Shown here one piece after another: positions 9,277 to 18,509 of a stretch of 64,000 bases of DNA. Position 1 is the first letter of the stretch. The number at the start of each line of letters is the position of its first letter. The notes beneath the pieces are model-generated. The model searched no databases, was not told the origin of the DNA, and saw only the letters and a program-made list of their open reading frames with translations. The translations under genes and the position numbers were made by a program. Source of the DNA: Pseudocitrobacter corydidari (lineage in GTDB: Bacteria; Pseudomonadota; Gammaproteobacteria; Enterobacterales; Enterobacteriaceae); NCBI RefSeq assembly GCF_021172065.1, contig NZ_CP087880.1, forward strand, positions 2,332,583 to 2,396,582, given 5' to 3'.

Positions 9277-9351
9277 TGGGGTATCGCCAAGCGGTAAGGC
9301 ACCGGTTTTTGATACCGGCATTCCCTGGTTCGAATCCAGGTACCCCAGCCA
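9277..9351 (+). tRNA. glnW: tRNA-Gln (TTG), copy 2
   Basis: This is a 75-nt tRNA with anticodon TTG and encoded CCA, identical to the copy 36 nt upstream. Confidence 0.97.
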
Positions 9352-9370
9352 TCGAAGAAAGCAGTAAATT

Positions 9371-9447
9371 GGCTACGTAGCTCAGTTGGTTAGAGCACAT
9401 CACTCATAATGATGGGGTCACAGGTTCGAATCCCGTCGTAGCCACCA
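9371..9447 (+). tRNA. metU: tRNA-Met (CAT), elongator, second copy
   Basis: This is a 77-nt tRNA with anticodon CAT and encoded CCA. It is the same as the first operon gene except for one base in the D-loop region. Confidence 0.97.
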
Positions 9448-9491
9448 AATTAGTAATTTATCGATTATTTCGGTAAACTAGCAAGAATTGT

Positions 9492-9566
9492 TGGGGTATC
9501 GCCAAGCGGTAAGGCTCTGGTTTCTGATACCAGCATTCCGAGGTTCGAATCCTCGTACCCCAGCCA
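9492..9566 (+). tRNA. glnV: tRNA-Gln (CTG) with variant anticodon stem
   Basis: This is a 75-nt tRNA with anticodon CTG and encoded CCA. Compared with the next gene (glnX) it differs at five positions. Two anticodon-stem pairs are swapped with compensation (C-G to U-A and A-U to U-A), and the base just before the stem changes from A to T. Pairing is kept, so the tRNA should be functional. Confidence 0.96.
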
Positions 9567-9602
9567 TTTTCAAAAGACGTTCACCTTGTGAGCGCACCCT
9601 AT

Positions 9603-9677
9603 TGGGGTATCGCCAAGCGGTAAGGCACCGGATTCTGATTCCGGCATTCCGAGGTTCGAATCCTCGTACCCCAGCCA
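9603..9677 (+). tRNA. glnX: tRNA-Gln (CTG)
   Basis: This is a 75-nt tRNA with anticodon CTG and encoded CCA, the last gene of the operon. Its anticodon stem has the form I recall for both CTG copies in E. coli. Confidence 0.97.
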
Positions 9678-9690
9678 TATAAAACAAACA

Positions 9691-9713
9691 AGCTCGCTTC
9701 GGCGAGCTTTTTT
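9691..9713 (+). terminator. terminator of the tRNA operon
   Basis: A perfect 7-bp stem (AGCTCGC / GCGAGCT) with a TTCG tetraloop is followed by five T residues, 13 nt after the last tRNA. Confidence 0.92.
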
Positions 9714-9734
9714 GTATTTGTCGTTCAGAGGAAG

Positions 9735-9760
9735 TGCCGGATGCGCTACGCTTATCCGGC
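9735..9760. repeat. REP element after the tRNA operon
   Basis: GCCGGATG and a TTATCCGGC return arm form a standard enterobacterial REP palindrome. It lies just past the end of the convergent ubiF gene and probably protects its 3' end. Confidence 0.8.
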
Positions 9761-9770
9761 CCACCAAAAA

Positions 9771-10946
9771 CTACAACCCTAACGCATACTTCAGCGCCTG
9801 ACGTTTTAACACGCCAGCGCGCTGGGCGGCCATCAGCCCAATGTTCCGCACCACTTTTAGCGGGCTGAGATCGTTGCTGAATCCGGCATAGAAGAGATCC
9901 ATCCCGGACTGCATCAGCAGGTTATCCGCGCGACGTCGCGCCTGATAGCGCTTCAGCACCGTTTCACTGGCCCAATCCTCAGCATAACCGCGCGCATTTG
10001 CCAGCACATCAATCAGCGCATCCACGTCGCGATAACCCAGGTTCACGCCCTGCCCCGCCAGCGGATGGATGGTATGTGCTGCATCGCCCACCAGCGCCAG
10101 CCCCGGCTGGACATACTGTAAGGCATGACGACGCGTCAGTGGGAACGAACCGGCGGCAACCGGCGTGACGTTTCCTAAACGCTGCGGAAAATGGGTATGA
10201 ATTTCCTGTTGCAACTGGGCCATGTTCAACGCCTGTAGCTGGCGAATCCGCGCGGGCGTGTCGTACCACACCAGCGATGCCCAGTGTTCAAAGAGCGGTA
10301 AAAACGCGCGCGGCCCGGTGGGTGAAAACTGCTGCCAGGTGCTGTCGCCCGGATCGTTTTCACACTGCACGGTGATCAGCATGCAGGATTGCGGATATTG
10401 CCAGCCATGTGTGCCAATGCCGGCCATCTGACGAACCTGAGAAAATGCGCCGTCCGCACCAATCACCAGACGCGCGGACAACGTTTCGCCTTCAGCCAGC
10501 GTCACCACCCGGCGTCCGGCGTCCATCGTCATGGCGCTGAGGGTTTGACCGGTTTTCAGCGTTGCCTGCGGATGCGCCTCAAGCGCCTGCCACAGCGCCA
10601 GCTGCAAGACATTGTTCTCCACCATGTAGCCCAGTTGCGGCAGCTTCAGCTCGGCGGCATCAAACACCACGTGCGCGTTTTGCCACTCCCAGGTCTCCAG
10701 CCGACGCCAGGCATGCACGCGCATTGCCTGAATCGCATCCCAGACGTCAAGCCCACGCAGGAGCGATACGGACGCGGCGCTGATAGCCGAAATACGCACA
10801 TCAGGCGGTGATGCCGGATCAAACGCAACAGGTGCTGATTTCTCCAGCACGGTGACGGAGAACCCTTCCCGCGCCAACCCTAACGCCAGCGCGCCGCCGA
10901 CCATCCCACCGCCTACCACGACGATGTCTGTTTGCTGAATTGTCAT
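9771..10946 (-). CDS. ubiF: UbiF, flavin monooxygenase of ubiquinone synthesis
   Basis: UbiF hydroxylates 3-demethoxyubiquinol in the late steps of ubiquinone synthesis and works at the inner membrane in the Ubi complex. The protein has 391 residues, the E. coli length. The N-terminal FAD-binding motif is [17 protein letters not shown], and the second FAD motif [14 protein letters not shown] is near residue 290. The ATG was preferred over an upstream in-frame TTG, because AAGGAT is well placed before the ATG. The gene diverges from miaB. Confidence 0.96.
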   Translation of the reverse strand: MTIQQTDIVVVGGGMVGGALALGLAREGFSVTVLEKSAPVAFDPASPPDVRISAISAASVSLLRGLDVWDAIQAMRVHAWRRLETWEWQNAHVVFDAAELKLPQLGYMVENNVLQLALWQALEAHPQATLKTGQTLSAMTMDAGRRVVTLAEGETLSARLVIGADGAFSQVRQMAGIGTHGWQYPQSCMLITVQCENDPGDSTWQQFSPTGPRAFLPLFEHWASLVWYDTPARIRQLQALNMAQLQQEIHTHFPQRLGNVTPVAAGSFPLTRRHALQYVQPGLALVGDAAHTIHPLAGQGVNLGYRDVDALIDVLANARGYAEDWASETVLKRYQARRRADNLLMQSGMDLFYAGFSNDLSPLKVVRNIGLMAAQRAGVLKRQALKYALGL

Positions 10947-11108
10947 AGTCAATTATCCTTAACCGTTAATGCCTTAAGTTTACCGGATTTTGCGCCGCTT
11001 GAGGTCATACTGGTCACAACCGCGTCAAAGCATTACAATACGCGCCCTGCATTCCTGGCTATTTCCCCGCCATTTTCGGGGTTTAAACATTTGAGCAAGA
11101 GCAAGTCG

Positions 11109-12533
11109 ATGACAAAAAAACTCCATATTAAAACCTGGGGCTGTCAGATGAATGAGTATGATTCATCCAGGATGGCCGATCTGCTGGATGCCACTCACGG
11201 GTATCAACTCACGGATGTGGCTGAAGAAGCGGATGTGCTGCTGTTGAATACCTGCTCAATCCGCGAGAAGGCACAGGAAAAAGTCTTCCACCAATTAGGC
11301 CGCTGGAAATTATTAAAGGAAAAAAATCCGAAGCTGATCATTGGTGTGGGCGGCTGTGTTGCCTCTCAGGAAGGGAAACTAATCCGCCAGCGTGCGCATT
11401 ATGTCGATATTATTTTTGGCCCGCAGACCTTACACCGCCTGCCTGAGATGATTGATACGGTACGTGGCAACCGCCGCCCGGTCATCGACGTCAGCTTCCC
11501 GGAAATCGAGAAGTTTGACCGTCTTCCGGAACCGCGCGCAGAAGGCCCGACCGCCTTCGTCTCGATCATGGAAGGCTGCAACAAATATTGCACTTACTGC
11601 GTGGTGCCGTATACCCGTGGTGAAGAAGTGAGCCGTCCGTGCGACGATATTCTGTTTGAAGTGGCGCAACTGGCGGCACAGGGCGTACGTGAAATTCACC
11701 TGCTCGGTCAGAACGTCAACGCCTGGCGTGGTGAGAACTATGATGGCACAACCGGCTCGTTCTCCGAACTGCTGCGCCTGGTCGCGGCTATCGACGGTAT
11801 CGACCGCCTGCGTTTCACCACCAGCCACCCTATCGAATTTACCGACGATATTATCGATGTGTATCGCGATACGCCGGAGCTGGTGAGCTTCCTGCATCTG
11901 CCGGTTCAGTGTGGTTCCGACCGTGTACTGAACCTGATGGGCCGCACGCACACCGTGCTGGAGTACAAATCGATTATCCGCAAGCTGCGCGCTGCGCGTC
12001 CGGATATTCAGATTAGCTCTGACTTTATCGTCGGCTTCCCCGGTGAAACGACGCAGGACTTCGAGCAAACCATGAAGCTGATTGGCGAAGTGAATTTCGA
12101 CGTCAGCTACAGCTTTATTTTCTCTGCCCGTCCGGGTACGCCAGCTGCAGATATGGTTGACGATGTGCCGGATGAAGAGAAAAAACAGCGTCTGTACATT
12201 TTGCAGGAGCGCATCAATCAGCAGGCCATGGCGTGGAGCCGCCGTATGCTGGGCACCACCCAGCGTATTCTGGTTGAAGGCCTGTCGCGCAAGAGCGTGA
12301 TGGAACTGACCGGACGCACGGAAAATAACCGCGTGGTGAACTTTGAAGGCACCCCGGATATGGTCGGTAAGTTTGTCGATGTTGAGATTGTGGATGTCTA
12401 CACCAACTCGCTGCGCGGCAAACTGGTGCGTACGGAAGATGAGATGGGGCTGCGCGTGGTCGAATCACCGGAGTCCGTCATCTCTCGTACCCGTAAAGAG
12501 AATGACCTGGGCGTCGGTGTCTACCAGCCGTAA
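11109..12533 (+). CDS. miaB: MiaB, tRNA-2-methylthio-N6-isopentenyladenosine synthase
   Basis: MiaB is a radical-SAM enzyme that adds the methylthio group to i6A37 in tRNAs. The protein has 474 residues. The N-terminal cluster-binding cysteines are in [21 protein letters not shown] and GVGGCVAS. The radical-SAM motif [11 protein letters not shown] is at about residue 157, and a C-terminal TRAM domain covers the last 65 residues or so. The ATG used ([11 protein letters not shown]) has GAGCAAG upstream; a longer in-frame extension overlaps the ubiF promoter side and is unlikely. Confidence 0.98.
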   Translation: MTKKLHIKTWGCQMNEYDSSRMADLLDATHGYQLTDVAEEADVLLLNTCSIREKAQEKVFHQLGRWKLLKEKNPKLIIGVGGCVASQEGKLIRQRAHYVDIIFGPQTLHRLPEMIDTVRGNRRPVIDVSFPEIEKFDRLPEPRAEGPTAFVSIMEGCNKYCTYCVVPYTRGEEVSRPCDDILFEVAQLAAQGVREIHLLGQNVNAWRGENYDGTTGSFSELLRLVAAIDGIDRLRFTTSHPIEFTDDIIDVYRDTPELVSFLHLPVQCGSDRVLNLMGRTHTVLEYKSIIRKLRAARPDIQISSDFIVGFPGETTQDFEQTMKLIGEVNFDVSYSFIFSARPGTPAADMVDDVPDEEKKQRLYILQERINQQAMAWSRRMLGTTQRILVEGLSRKSVMELTGRTENNRVVNFEGTPDMVGKFVDVEIVDVYTNSLRGKLVRTEDEMGLRVVESPESVISRTRKENDLGVGVYQP

Positions 12534-12541
12534 ACCTTTCG

Positions 12542-12567
12542 GCCTGCCGCTCCGGCAGGCCTTGTTT
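12542..12567 (+). terminator. terminator after miaB
   Basis: A perfect 8-bp stem (GCCTGCCG / CGGCAGGC) with a 3-nt loop is followed by CTTGTTTT, just after the miaB stop codon. Confidence 0.8.
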
Positions 12568-12670
12568 TCTCAGCCTTTCACCCAAATATCCACTGCAATG
12601 CTTGCGCCTTTATTCGCTGGCGTGAATAATTTCATCAATGATGACCCGATTGTCGGGATGAGCCTAATCG

Positions 12671-12700
12671 TAGGCCGGATACGCGTATCGCCTTCCGGCA
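12671..12700. repeat. REP-like palindrome directly before ybeZ
   Basis: TAGGCCGGATACGC and its return arm ending CCTTCCGGCA match the REP pattern. It ends about 20 bp before the ybeZ start codon, an unusually close position for a REP, so it lies in the ybeZ leader or promoter region. Confidence 0.65.
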
Positions 12701-12719
12701 AACATGAAAGAGGAACAGT

Positions 12720-13766
12720 TTGAACATAGACACTCGCGAAATTACGCTGGAACCAGCAGACAACGCCCGCCTGCTGAGCCTTTGCGGCCCGTTTGATGAC
12801 AACATCAAACAGCTTGAGCGGCGACTGGGCATCGAAATCAACCGCCGCGACAACCATTTCAAACTCACCGGACGCGCGATTTGCGTCACCGCTGCGGCAG
12901 ATATTCTGCGCAGCCTGTATGTCGATACCGCCCCGATGCGCGGTCAGATTCAGGATATTGAACCGGAGCAAATCCACCTCGCGATTAAAGAAGCGCGCGT
13001 GCTGGAACAGAGCGCCGAAAGCGTGCCGGAATATGGCAAAGCGATCAATATCAAAACCAAGCGCGGCGTGATTAAACCACGTACGCCGAACCAGGCGCAG
13101 TACATCGCCAATATTCTGGACCACGACATCACCTTCGGCGTGGGCCCGGCGGGTACCGGTAAAACCTATCTGGCGGTCGCGGCGGCAGTCGATGCGCTGG
13201 AACGTCAGGATATTCGCCGTATTCTGCTCACTCGCCCGGCGGTAGAAGCGGGTGAAAAACTTGGCTTCCTGCCGGGAGATTTAAGCCAGAAAGTTGACCC
13301 GTATCTGCGCCCACTGTACGACGCGCTGTTCGAGATGCTCGGCTTCGAGAAAGTGGAAAAACTGATTGAGCGCAACGTGATTGAAGTGGCTCCGCTGGCC
13401 TACATGCGCGGGCGCACGCTCAACGATGCCTTTATCATTCTCGATGAGAGCCAGAACACCACCATCGAACAGATGAAGATGTTCCTGACGCGTATTGGCT
13501 TTAACTCGAAAGCGGTGATCACCGGCGACGTCACCCAGATTGACCTGCCGCGTAACACTAAATCCGGCCTGCGCCACGCGGTTGAAGTGCTGGCGAACGT
13601 CGATGAAATTAGCTTTAACTTCTTCCACAGCGAAGACGTGGTTCGTCACCCTGTGGTGGCGCGCATCGTTAACGCCTATGAAGCCTGGGAAGAAGCCGAA
13701 CAAAAACGTAAAGCTGAGCTGGCTGCGGAAAGAAAACGCGAAGCTCAGGAACAGGAGCAGAAATGA
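12720..13766 (+). CDS. ybeZ: YbeZ, PhoH-family ATPase
   Basis: YbeZ is a cytoplasmic PhoH-like P-loop ATPase associated with the endoribonuclease YbeY in rRNA maturation and quality control. The protein has 348 residues. Walker A GPAGTGKT is at about residues 142-149 and Walker [10 protein letters not shown] is near residue 240. The C-terminus is very rich in Lys/Glu/Gln. The start is TTG with AGAGGAACAG upstream. It overlaps ybeY by 4 bp (ATGA), so translation is probably coupled. Confidence 0.95.
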   Translation: MNIDTREITLEPADNARLLSLCGPFDDNIKQLERRLGIEINRRDNHFKLTGRAICVTAAADILRSLYVDTAPMRGQIQDIEPEQIHLAIKEARVLEQSAESVPEYGKAINIKTKRGVIKPRTPNQAQYIANILDHDITFGVGPAGTGKTYLAVAAAVDALERQDIRRILLTRPAVEAGEKLGFLPGDLSQKVDPYLRPLYDALFEMLGFEKVEKLIERNVIEVAPLAYMRGRTLNDAFIILDESQNTTIEQMKMFLTRIGFNSKAVITGDVTQIDLPRNTKSGLRHAVEVLANVDEISFNFFHSEDVVRHPVVARIVNAYEAWEEAEQKRKAELAAERKREAQEQEQK

Positions 13767-14230
13767 GTCAGGTGATCCTCGATCTCCAGTTGGCCTGTGA
13801 AGACAACACCGGTCTGCCCGACGAAAGTCAATTTCAGACATGGCTGGATGCCGTTATCCCGCAATTTCAGGAAGAATCAGAAGTGACGATTCGCCTGGTG
13901 GATACCGCGGAAAGCCATGAACTCAACCTGACCTATCGCGGGATGGACAAGCCGACCAACGTGCTCTCTTTCCCATTTGAAGCACCGCCGGGAATGGAAA
14001 TGCCGCTGCTGGGCGATCTCATCATCTGCCGTCAGGTGGTTGAGCGCGAAGCCAAAGAGCAGAACGTGTCGCTCGATTCCCACTGGGCGCACATGGTAGT
14101 ACACGGCAGCCTGCATCTGCTGGGCTACGACCATATCGAAGATGAAGAAGCCGAAGAGATGGAAGGCATCGAAACGGAGATAATGCTTGCTCTGGGCTAT
14201 GAGGATCCGTACATTGCCGAGAAAGAGTAA
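13763..14230 (+). CDS. ybeY: YbeY, rRNA-maturation endoribonuclease
   Basis: YbeY is a zinc metalloenzyme that acts in 16S rRNA 3'-end processing and ribosome quality control. The protein has 155 residues. The three metal-binding histidines are in [11 protein letters not shown] near residue 114. Overlap with ybeZ and proximity to corC and lnt give the conserved ybeZ-ybeY-corC-lnt group. Confidence 0.97.
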   Translation: MSQVILDLQLACEDNTGLPDESQFQTWLDAVIPQFQEESEVTIRLVDTAESHELNLTYRGMDKPTNVLSFPFEAPPGMEMPLLGDLIICRQVVEREAKEQNVSLDSHWAHMVVHGSLHLLGYDHIEDEEAEEMEGIETEIMLALGYEDPYIAEKE

Positions 14231-14257
14231 CTGCCGGGCTTCGGCCCGACAGTGTTT
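14231..14257 (+). terminator. hairpin with T-run between ybeY and corC
   Basis: CTGCCGGGC, loop TTCG, and GCCCGACAG pair with one C-A mismatch and are followed by TGTTTT. It may partly end transcription and separate ybeZY from corC-lnt. Confidence 0.55.
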
Positions 14258-14327
14258 TATTGCCGCCCAACGCTGAGTTTGCGCGTGGCGGCCCTGATTA
14301 ACTAACCATGAGAACCCAAACGACGCC

Positions 14328-15206
14328 ATGAGCGACGACAATTCACACAGTAGTGACACAGTAAGCAGCAAAAAGGGATTTTTCTCCCTCTTACTCAGCC
14401 AGCTTTTCCACGGTGAACCCAAAAACCGCGATGAACTGCTGGAGCTGATCCGTGATTCCGGGCAGAACGACCTTATCGACGAAGATACGCGCGATATGCT
14501 CGAAGGGGTAATGGACATCGCCGACCAGCGCGTTCGCGATATCATGATCCCGCGTTCCCAGATGATTACCCTGAAACGTAACCAGACCCTTGATGAATGT
14601 CTCGACGTCATCATCGAATCTGCGCACTCTCGTTTCCCGGTGATCAGCGAGGATAAAGATCACATCGAAGGGATTTTGATGGCTAAAGACTTGCTGCCGT
14701 TTATGCGCAGCGATGCCGAAGCCTTCAGCATGGACAAAGTGTTACGCCAGGCGGTTGTCGTGCCTGAGAGCAAACGGGTTGACCGGATGCTCAAAGAGTT
14801 CCGCTCACAGCGCTATCACATGGCGATTGTTATCGATGAGTTTGGCGGTGTCTCCGGCCTCGTCACCATCGAAGATATTCTGGAACTGATCGTCGGTGAA
14901 ATCGAAGATGAGTACGACGAAGAAGATGATATCGACTTCCGTCAGCTCAGCCGCCACACCTGGACGGTGCGCGCGCTGGCCTCAATCGAAGATTTCAACG
15001 AAGCCTTCAGCACCCACTTCAGCGATGAAGAAGTCGATACCATCGGCGGGCTGGTGATGCAGGCCTTTGGTCATCTGCCGGCACGCGGCGAGACCATCGA
15101 CATCGACGGTTACCAATTCAAAGTGGCAATGGCGGATAGCCGCCGTATCATTCAGGTTCATGTCAAACTTCCTGATGACGCGCCACAGCCGAAAATGGAA
15201 GACTAA
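14328..15206 (+). CDS. corC: CorC, CBS-domain protein (CorC/HlyC family)
   Basis: CorC is a cytoplasmic CBS-domain protein linked to magnesium and cobalt efflux. The protein has 292 residues. The N-terminus is polar; two CBS domains cover about residues 65-190 ([12 protein letters not shown] and [28 protein letters not shown]). A C-terminal CorC/HlyC transporter-associated domain follows ([19 protein letters not shown]). There are no membrane segments. It lies 22 bp before lnt. Confidence 0.96.
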   Translation: MSDDNSHSSDTVSSKKGFFSLLLSQLFHGEPKNRDELLELIRDSGQNDLIDEDTRDMLEGVMDIADQRVRDIMIPRSQMITLKRNQTLDECLDVIIESAHSRFPVISEDKDHIEGILMAKDLLPFMRSDAEAFSMDKVLRQAVVVPESKRVDRMLKEFRSQRYHMAIVIDEFGGVSGLVTIEDILELIVGEIEDEYDEEDDIDFRQLSRHTWTVRALASIEDFNEAFSTHFSDEEVDTIGGLVMQAFGHLPARGETIDIDGYQFKVAMADSRRIIQVHVKLPDDAPQPKMED

Positions 15207-15228
15207 ACTAACAGGACATTTCGCCTAA

Positions 15229-16767
15229 ATGGTATTTGCCTCTCTTATTGAACGCCAGCGCGTGCGCTTACTGCTGGCGCTGTTATTCGGAGCCAGCGGA
15301 ACGCTGGCTTTTTCTCCTTATGATATCTGGCCTGCCGCGCTCATCTCACTGATGGGCCTACAGGGGCTCACGTTCAATCGCCGCCCACTGCAAAGCGCCT
15401 GGATTGGCTACTTCTGGGGGCTGGGGCTGTTCGGCTCCGGCATTCACTGGATTTACGTCAGTATCGCCCAGTTTGGCGGTATGCCTGGCCCGGTGAACGT
15501 CTTCCTCGTGGCACTGCTGGCCGCTTACATGTCGCTTTATACCGGGCTGTTTAGCGGTATTTTGTCGCGCCTGTGGCCGAAAGCGACGTGGATACGCGTC
15601 GCCATCGCCGCGCCAGTGGTATGGCAAATCACTGAATTCCTGCGCGGCTGGGTGCTGACCGGTTTTCCATGGTTGCAGTTTGGCTACAGTCAGATTGACG
15701 GCCCGCTGAAAGGCATTGCGCCGATTATGGGTGTGGAAGCGATCAACTTCCTGCTGATGTCGGTCAGCGGTCTGCTGGTGCTTGCCGCCTGTACCCGCAA
15801 CTGGCGTCCAGCGGTAATCGCCATCGTGCTCTTCGCGCTGCCCTTCCCGCTGCGTTACATTCAGTGGTATCAGCTTGAACCACAGCGCGCGACGCAGGTT
15901 TCTCTGGTGCAGGGCGACATCGCGCAGTCACTGAAATGGGATGAAAATCAGCTGATTAATACGCTGAAAATTTATCTCGACGCCACGCAGCCGGAGATGG
16001 GCAAGTCGCAACTGATTATCTGGCCGGAGTCCGCTATTCCGGATTTGGAAATTAATCAGCAGAACTTCCTGCGCATGATGGATGACCTGTTGCGTTCTAA
16101 AGACACCACGCTGGTGACCGGCATTGTTGATGCGCGTCTGAATAAACAGAACCGTTACGATACCTACAACACCATCATCACGCTGGGTAAAGATAGCCCG
16201 TACAGCTACGAATCGAAGAATCGCTACAATAAAAATCACCTGGTCCCGTTTGGTGAGTTTGTACCGCTGGAATCGATTCTCCGCCCACTGGCACCGTTCT
16301 TTGACCTGCCGATGTCGTCCTTTAGTCGTGGCGCATACGTTCAGCCGCAGCTGCTGGCGCACAACCTGAAACTGACGGCGGCGATTTGCTACGAGATTAT
16401 TCTCGGCGAGCAGGTGCGCGATAACTTCCGTCCGGATACAGACTTCCTGCTGACCATCTCTAACGATGCGTGGTTTGGTAAGTCTATCGGCCCGTGGCAG
16501 CACTTCCAGATGGCGCGCATGCGTTCGCTGGAGCTGGCTCGCCCTTTGCTGCGCAGCACTAACAACGGCATTACCGCTGTGATTGGGCCGCAGGGCGAGA
16601 TTCAGGCGATGATCCCGCAGTTTACCCGTCAGGTATTAACCACCACCGTGACGCCAACGACGGGCTTAACACCGTATGCGCGCACCGGCAACTGGCCGTT
16701 GTGGGCGCTCACTGCGCTGTTTGGCTTCGGCGCGCTGGTGATGAGTTTGCGTCAGCGTCGGAAGTAA
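15229..16767 (+). CDS. lnt: apolipoprotein N-acyltransferase
   Basis: Lnt adds the third acyl chain to the N-terminal cysteine of lipoproteins in the inner membrane, which is needed for Lol sorting. The protein has 512 residues. Several membrane helices fill the first 200 residues. The nitrilase-like periplasmic domain carries the catalytic Glu in IWPESAIPD, the Lys in [12 protein letters not shown] and the Cys in [12 protein letters not shown] final membrane helix precedes the tail RQRRK. The normal downstream sequence is interrupted by a repeat with an inserted IS. Confidence 0.98.
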   Translation: MVFASLIERQRVRLLLALLFGASGTLAFSPYDIWPAALISLMGLQGLTFNRRPLQSAWIGYFWGLGLFGSGIHWIYVSIAQFGGMPGPVNVFLVALLAAYMSLYTGLFSGILSRLWPKATWIRVAIAAPVVWQITEFLRGWVLTGFPWLQFGYSQIDGPLKGIAPIMGVEAINFLLMSVSGLLVLAACTRNWRPAVIAIVLFALPFPLRYIQWYQLEPQRATQVSLVQGDIAQSLKWDENQLINTLKIYLDATQPEMGKSQLIIWPESAIPDLEINQQNFLRMMDDLLRSKDTTLVTGIVDARLNKQNRYDTYNTIITLGKDSPYSYESKNRYNKNHLVPFGEFVPLESILRPLAPFFDLPMSSFSRGAYVQPQLLAHNLKLTAAICYEIILGEQVRDNFRPDTDFLLTISNDAWFGKSIGPWQHFQMARMRSLELARPLLRSTNNGITAVIGPQGEIQAMIPQFTRQVLTTTVTPTTGLTPYARTGNWPLWALTALFGFGALVMSLRQRRK

Positions 16768-16801
16768 CCCACCGCCCCCCTCACCCTAACCCTCTCCCCA
16801 A

Positions 16802-16806
16802 AGGGG
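16802..16806. repeat. 5-bp target-site duplication of the IS (left copy; right copy 18092-18096)
   Basis: AGGGG directly abuts both ends of the IS. A 5-bp duplication fits IS481-family insertion. Confidence 0.8.
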
Positions 16807-16857
16807 TGTACGGTCCGGGGACATAGTTAACACTTGTTCGGGGACATGGTAGACACT
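16807..16857. repeat. left terminal inverted repeat of the IS
   Basis: This 51-bp end has two internal repeats of GGGGACAT (G/A)GT, spaced about 24 bp apart. Confidence 0.85.
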
Positions 16858-16895
16858 TACAACTAAGGCATAAGAATCCGTTTATGGAGTCGCTT

Positions 16896-18038
16896 ATGCC
16901 CTGGGATGCGAGAGATACCATGTCATTACGTTCCGAGTTTGTTCTGTTCGCCTCACAAGACGGGGCGAACATCCGTTCCCTCTGCCGTCACTACGGCATT
17001 TCTCCCGCCACCGGTTACAAGTGGCTTCGTCGCTGGGCTGAGGAAGGCGCATCCGGTCTTCTGGACCGTCCCCGCGTACCTCATCACTCTCCCAACCGTT
17101 CTCCGGATGATATCACTGACCTGCTGCGCATCGCCCATGCCCGTCATGAGCGCTGGGGCGCCCGCAAGATAAAGCGCTGGCTCGAAGACCAGGGGCACCG
17201 TATGCCCGCCTTCAGCACCGTCCATAACCTGATGGCCCGTCACGGTCTGCTACCGGGCACGGCTCCGGGCATTCCGGCCACAGGGCGCTTCGAACATGAC
17301 GCGCCGAACCGGCTCTGGCAGATGGATTTTAAGGGCCACTTCCCCTTCGGCGGGGGGCGCTGCCATCCGCTCACCCTGCTGGATGACCACTCCCGTTTCT
17401 CCCTGTGTCTGGCACCCTGCGCCGATGAACGCCGTGAGACCGTGCAGCAGCAGCTGGTCAGCGTGTTTGAACGCTACGGGCTGCCAGACCGGATGACGAT
17501 GGACAACGGCGCGCCGTGGGGCGACACCACCGGTGTCTGGACAGCGCTGGAGCTGTGGCTGATGCGCCAGGGTATCCGGGTGGGGCATTCCCGGCCATAC
17601 CATCCGCAGACACAGGGCAAGCTGGAACGTTTTCACCGCAGCCTGAAGGCGGAAGTGCTGCAGGGTAAGTGGTTCACAGACAGCGGTGAGCTGCAGCGTG
17701 CTTTCGACCACTGGCGTACGGTGTATAACCTTGAACGGCCCCATGAAGCACTGGGTATGGCCGTTCCGGCCTCGCGGTATCAGCCGTCTGCAAGGCAGTA
17801 CAGCGACAGCATTACGCCACCGGAATATGATGAAGGGGTGATGGTGAGGAAGGTCGATATCAGCGGGAAGCTGAGCATTAATGGTACCTGTCTGAAGGCA
17901 GGCAAAGCATTCAGGGGAGAGCGGGTCGGGCTGAAGGAGACGCAGGAGGATGGCTGCTATGAAGTGTGGTGGTACAGTACGAAAGTGGGGGTGATCGACC
18001 TGAAGAAAAAGTCGATCACCATGGGTAAAGGATGTTAA
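16896..18038 (+). CDS. IS481-family transposase, apparently intact
   Basis: This is a DDE transposase that moves the surrounding IS. It has 380 residues from the ATG at MPWDARDT, chosen because GGAG lies 6 nt upstream; an in-frame ATG four codons earlier has no such site. The N-terminal helix-turn-helix is at about residues 23-46 (IRSLCRHYGISPATGYKWLRRW). The integrase-like core has the first Asp in WQMDFKGHF, the second in MDNGAPWGD and the Glu in QGKLERFHRSLKAEV, followed by YNLERPHEALG. No frameshift or internal stop is present. It is co-directional with lnt and gltI. Confidence 0.93.
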   Translation: MPWDARDTMSLRSEFVLFASQDGANIRSLCRHYGISPATGYKWLRRWAEEGASGLLDRPRVPHHSPNRSPDDITDLLRIAHARHERWGARKIKRWLEDQGHRMPAFSTVHNLMARHGLLPGTAPGIPATGRFEHDAPNRLWQMDFKGHFPFGGGRCHPLTLLDDHSRFSLCLAPCADERRETVQQQLVSVFERYGLPDRMTMDNGAPWGDTTGVWTALELWLMRQGIRVGHSRPYHPQTQGKLERFHRSLKAEVLQGKWFTDSGELQRAFDHWRTVYNLERPHEALGMAVPASRYQPSARQYSDSITPPEYDEGVMVRKVDISGKLSINGTCLKAGKAFRGERVGLKETQEDGCYEVWWYSTKVGVIDLKKKSITMGKGC

Positions 18039-18040
18039 AA

Positions 18041-18091
18041 AGTGTTCACCATGTCCCCGAACACCTGTCTACCATGTCCCCGGACCGTACA
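18041..18091. repeat. right terminal inverted repeat of the IS
   Basis: This end is the reverse complement of the left end with about 7 mismatches. It begins 3 bp after the transposase stop codon. Confidence 0.85.
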
Positions 18092-18380
18092 AGGGGCGAG
18101 GGGACCGATAGTGCACATTGTTGAATCCAGCACCGCCTTCCTCCCTCTCCCTGTGGGAGAGGGCCGGGGTGAGGGCATCAGCGCGCACACCCCCCCCCAA
18201 ACACTCCCCATTCTGGCACGCCAATTGCTTAATAAACTCAGGCAGTAACGAATTCTGCATGAGCGCAACCTGGTAGCACCAAAACGAATCACCGGTAGCA
18301 CCTCTTTAGTGCAATCTGCGATTTTTGCCTCAAAACGGTGCGGAGCAGTTCGCAAAAATAAACAATAAATCAGCAAATTC

Positions 18381-18409
18381 TTTACATTAAGCCACACTAA
18401 ATGTTAACA
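18381..18409 (+). promoter_or_regulatory. candidate gltI promoter
   Basis: TTTACA and TTAACA are separated by 17 bp. The -10 box is weak, so this is only a candidate. The IS lies about 290 bp upstream and leaves it intact. Confidence 0.4.
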
Positions 18410-18444
18410 AACACAGATAACGCTGCACGCTGAAATTGCAGACG

Positions 18445-18463
18445 ATAACAACACAAACATCAC
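18445..18463 (+). promoter_or_regulatory. C/A-rich leader element, likely GcvB sRNA target in gltI mRNA
   Basis: ATAACAACACAAACATCAC lies about 47-65 nt before the gltI ATG. In Salmonella a C/A-rich element at this distance is a translational enhancer of gltI and the pairing site of the GcvB small RNA. The assignment is by position and composition. Confidence 0.6.
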
Positions 18464-18509
18464 TATGGGTATCTATGCGTCGATGACGCAGAGGATAAAG
18501 GAGTTGGAT

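Larger units (their letters stand above)
16807..18091. mobile_element. complete IS481-family insertion sequence, 1285 bp
   Basis: The element has terminal inverted repeats of 51 bp that match at about 44 positions, the first 18 perfectly (starting TGTACGGTCCGGGGACAT). A 5-bp direct repeat flanks it. It holds one intact transposase gene and nothing else. Each terminal repeat contains two copies of a GGGGACATGGT-type motif, probably two transposase binding sites per end. Intact ends, gene and target duplication suggest a recent, possibly active insertion. I cannot name the exact IS without a search. Confidence 0.93.
16775..18180. repeat. palindromic intergenic repeat split by an IS
   Basis: The left part has CCCTCACCCTAACCCTCTCCC and the right part has GGGAGAGGGCCGGGGTGAGGG, which are inverted with respect to each other. 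Without the IS and one target-site copy the element would be about 116 bp, with two inner hairpins (around CTCCCCAAAGGGG and CCCTCTCCCTGTGGGAGAGGG). It resembles the mobile palindromic repeats common between enterobacterial genes. No coding potential is seen in it. Confidence 0.75.
18181..18509. other. gltI upstream region
   Basis: No gene is seen. Features in order are a run of nine C residues after the repeat, two GGTAGCACC direct repeats about 20 bp apart, a promoter candidate, and a C/A-rich leader before gltI. Confidence 0.6.

Noticed and set aside
8973..9677. Regularly spaced repeats resembling a CRISPR array
   Set aside because: The repeats are tRNA genes of 75-77 nt with unequal spacers and different anticodons.
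9020..9767. Short open frames with repeats such as GVPGFEPGNAG in the tRNA operon
   Set aside because: They are translations of tRNA-Gln and tRNA-Met genes and are a known kind of false protein.
18188..18200. A C homopolymer run as a possible phase-variable tract
   Set aside because: It lies outside any gene and outside the likely gltI promoter, at the edge of a repeat; no phase-variation role is supported.
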